From: Klenkia sp. PcliD-1-E
Lineage (GTDB): Bacteria > Actinomycetota > Actinomycetes > Mycobacteriales > Geodermatophilaceae
Length of the DNA stretch: 37,950 bases
Assembly (NCBI RefSeq): GCF_024124375.1
Contig: NZ_JAMXRZ010000029.1
Span: 1 to 37,950 of the forward strand
Reading direction: 5' to 3'
Within the stretch, counting starts at the first letter, position 1, and each line of letters starts with the position of its first letter. Under the pieces are notes generated by a model. It saw only the letters and a program-made list of their open reading frames with translations. It searched no databases and had not been told where the DNA came from. Below, piece after piece: positions 36,235 to 37,950 of the stretch. The position numbers were made by a program, and so were the translations under genes.

Positions 36235-37794
36235 ATGGACGTGCTCCAGGTGGAGGGCCTCGCGAAGGCCTACGGCGCCCGTCGCGTGCTGCGGGACGTG
36301 ACCTTCTCGGTGGCCGCGGGCGAGGTCGTCGGGCTGGTCGGGGCCAACGGCGCCGGCAAGTCCACGCTGGGCGACGTCGTGGCCGGTCGATACGCCCCCG
36401 ACGCCGGCCTGATGACCGTCGACGGGCACGCCTACGCCCCGCTGTCCGCTGCCGACGCCCGCCACCTCGGGGTCGGCGCGGTCGAGCAGCTGGTGCGCCT
36501 GGACCCCGACCTGACCGTCGCCCGGGCGGTCTTCCGCGACACCGAGCTCGCCGGCGCCCCCGACGCCCGGGTGCGCGCCCGCGCCCGGGCCGTGCTGGCC
36601 GACGTCGGTCTCGACCTGGACCCCGACCGGCTGGTCGCCGACGTCCCGCGGTTCGTGCACGGCCTGGTCGAGGCCGCCCGCGTCCTGGCGGAGGACACCC
36701 GGCTGGTCGTCATGGACGAGGTGTCGGCCGCGCTCACCCCGACCGAGGTCGACGGGCTGCACGCCATCGCCCGGCGGCTGCGCTCGCAGGGCCGCGGGGT
36801 GCTCTACATCAGCCACCGGCTGCCGGAGATGCTCGAGGTCGTCGACCGGGTGCTCGTGCTGCGGGAGGGCCGGATCGCCCTGGACGCACCCGCCGAGGGC
36901 CTGGACCCCGCCGGGCTGGCCGTGGCCACCCTGGACGGCGCGGTGCCCGCGGCGCGGCCGGAGGCCGGGCCCTGGGGCACCAGCGCGGCCCCGGTGGTCA
37001 TCCCCGTCGCGCGCACGGCACCCGAGGCGGTCCCGCTCCCCCGCCCCGAGCCGTCGGGTGACGTCGCTCTGGAGGTGCGCAACCTGCGGGTGCCGGGCAG
37101 TGCCGCCGGACTGGACCTGACCCTGCGCCGCGGCGAGGTCCTGGGCCTGACCGGACGGCGCCGCTCGGGGCTGCAGGAGATCGCCGGGGCGCTGACCGGG
37201 GAGATCCCGGCCCAGGCCGACGCGGTGTCCCTGCACGGGGAGGACCGTCCGGTCACCGCCGACCCGGGGACGGCGGCGCTGCAGCTGGCCGCCTACCGGC
37301 CCGACGACGACGCCTACGGCATGGACCCGCGCGAGACCATCGCCCGGACCCTCACCGACGCCGAGTGGGGCCGCCCGGACGACCTGCGCACCGAGATCGC
37401 CACCCTGCGCGGCGTGATCGACACGGTGCACCGGATGAACGTGCGGACCATGAGCATCCGCACGGTGTTCGGTGCGTTGTCCGGCGGTGACCAGCACAAG
37501 CTCGCGCTGGCCCGCTGGATGGCCGCCACCGACGGCGACGTGGTCGTCGTCCACGAGCCCACCCGCGGCCTGGACCTGCGCTCCCGGCGGGAGGTGCGGC
37601 GCCTGCTGGACGACGCCACCGCGCACGGCCGGTCGGTGGTGGTGGTGTCGGTGGACCCCGACGAGCTGGCCGAGGTCTGCGACCGCATCGGCGTGGTCTG
37701 CGACGGCCGGGTCGAGGAGTGGCTGGACACGCACGAGATGTCCGCGGCCGACGTCCGGGCGCGCATCCTCGGCGCGGTGGCCACCCCCGCCTGA
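36235..37794 (+). CDS. Sugar-type ABC transporter ATPase (duplicated, RbsA/MglA-like)
   Basis: 519 residues from ATG 36235, with GGGAGG ten bases upstream. Two fused nucleotide-binding domains. N-half: Walker A VGANGAGKST (36-44) and Walker B RLVVMDEVSAAL are intact, but the ABC signature is degenerate (RFVHGLVEAARVLA). C-half: Walker A is lost (GLTGRRRSGLQEI) while the signature LSGGDQ (415-420) is intact, and the Walker B region VVVVHEPTRGLDL has His where Asp is usual. This leaves one complete composite site, as in RbsA-type importers. A Pro/Ala linker lies near 250-275. No permease or binding protein is in view; an IS appears to begin just after it. Confidence 0.92.
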   Translation: MDVLQVEGLAKAYGARRVLRDVTFSVAAGEVVGLVGANGAGKSTLGDVVAGRYAPDAGLMTVDGHAYAPLSAADARHLGVGAVEQLVRLDPDLTVARAVFRDTELAGAPDARVRARARAVLADVGLDLDPDRLVADVPRFVHGLVEAARVLAEDTRLVVMDEVSAALTPTEVDGLHAIARRLRSQGRGVLYISHRLPEMLEVVDRVLVLREGRIALDAPAEGLDPAGLAVATLDGAVPAARPEAGPWGTSAAPVVIPVARTAPEAVPLPRPEPSGDVALEVRNLRVPGSAAGLDLTLRRGEVLGLTGRRRSGLQEIAGALTGEIPAQADAVSLHGEDRPVTADPGTAALQLAAYRPDDDAYGMDPRETIARTLTDAEWGRPDDLRTEIATLRGVIDTVHRMNVRTMSIRTVFGALSGGDQHKLALARWMAATDGDVVVVHEPTRGLDLRSRREVRRLLDDATAHGRSVVVVSVDPDELAEVCDRIGVVCDGRVEEWLDTHEMSAADVRARILGAVATPA

Positions 37795-37795
37795 G

Positions 37796-37826
37796 GCCCC
37801 CTCCCCCTCGGCGTGGATCAGGGGGC
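37796..37826 (+). terminator. Possible terminator after the ABC ATPase gene
   Basis: GCCCCCT (37796-37802) can pair with AGGGGGC (37820-37826); the C-tract at 37803-37808 offers an alternative pairing. The stem starts 2 bases past the stop. Confidence 0.4.
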
Positions 37827-37829
37827 TCG

Positions 37830-37950
37830 GTGTCAACCGGTCGTTGCATCACCCCAGCTGAGGGGTGGGGCTCGTGGCGACTCGGGCGAACATGCGGGTG
37901 TTCTGGTCGGGGATCGCTGAGGGGCTGACCGTTGCGTCAGCCTCTCAGCG
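37830..37950 (+). mobile_element. Left end of a probable IS30-family insertion sequence (cut by window edge)
   Basis: After the ABC gene the sequence changes to GTGTCAACCGGTCGTTGCAT (37830-37849), resembling terminal repeats of actinobacterial IS30 elements, then a short dyad CACCCC/GGGGTG (37850-37867), then a transposase-like start. The base composition is lower in GC than the neighbouring genes. The exact end and any target duplication cannot be fixed without the right end. Confidence 0.5.
37874..37950 (+). CDS. IS30-family transposase, N-terminal fragment (cut by window edge)
   Basis: 25 residues visible from GTG 37874 or eighteen bases later from ATG 37892: VATRANMRVFWSGIAEGLT then VASASQ. 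The pattern F-W-x-x-I-A-x-G-L followed by an Ala/Ser-rich helix is the start of the N-terminal HTH of IS30-type transposases. The frame is still open at the window end. The catalytic DDE residues are outside, so intactness is unknown. Confidence 0.5.
   Translation, partial: MATRANMRVFWSGIAEGLTVASASQ

Noticed and set aside
33181-37836. Very long open frame on the minus strand opposite mscS-distal, MFS, glbO, glucosidase and ABC genes
   Set aside because: It mirrors the codon bias of the real plus-strand genes (GC-rich third positions), has low-complexity Gly/Arg/Gln composition and no recognisable domain.

Overview
The window is one contig stretch from a very GC-rich actinobacterium (many GTG starts, GGAGG ribosome sites, leaderless promoters). 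Core gene order follows the Mycobacterium tuberculosis interval running from rne through ndk, folC, valS, clpX, clpP2-clpP1, tig, rpiB, an Rv2466c-like gene, pepN, a DUF5130 gene, an HNH gene and glbO to aglA. Protein style and the mycothiol-linked families suggest a Geodermatophilaceae-like genus (Blastococcus, Geodermatophilus or Modestobacter); that placement is inference from memory, not a search result.

Layout. 1-5000, minus strand: start of an RNase E/G gene, a coupled pair of radical-SAM-family genes, ndk and a DUF3048 lipoprotein. 5008-5784, plus strand: a small HTH gene and a Clp N-domain-only gene behind a promoter covered by two identical-type operators. 5813-10224: folC-DUF4233 (minus) divergent from valS (plus). 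10398-15079: proteostasis block clpX, clpP2, clpP1 and trigger factor (all minus), with a ClgR-type box upstream of clpP1. 15191-15392: tRNA-Pro and tRNA-Gly. 15394-17908: a lipoprotein gene followed directly by a SigG-like ECF sigma factor gene (minus), divergent from an Eis-type acetyltransferase.

19352-22574 (minus): VapBC toxin-antitoxin, a maleylpyruvate-isomerase-like protein, rpiB, an SDR, and a single-cysteine DsbA/Rv2466c-like protein, divergent from pepN (plus). 25388-27627 (minus): DUF5130 protein, CtaJ-like cytochrome oxidase subunit and an amidase. 27660-36120: kynureninase, HNH protein (minus), S9 peptidase, then a tight plus-strand run MscS, MFS, truncated haemoglobin O, GH13 glucosidase. 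36235-37794: a duplicated sugar-type ABC ATPase with no permease in view. 37830-37950: what looks like the left end of an IS30-family element, cut by the window edge.

Most of the window is housekeeping: RNA decay, nucleotide and folate metabolism, translation, protein folding and proteolysis, and respiration or oxygen handling. The least ordinary parts are the self-contained HTH/ClpN cassette with its doubled operator, the lipoprotein-sigma operon with a dyad in its divergent promoter, twin hairpins after pepN, a duplicated Lys/Ala tail on trigger factor, and the orphan ABC ATPase next to an IS. I see no CRISPR array, prophage, rRNA operon or biosynthetic gene cluster. No stretch over 300 bases lacks a gene; the longest gap (387-682) is described.
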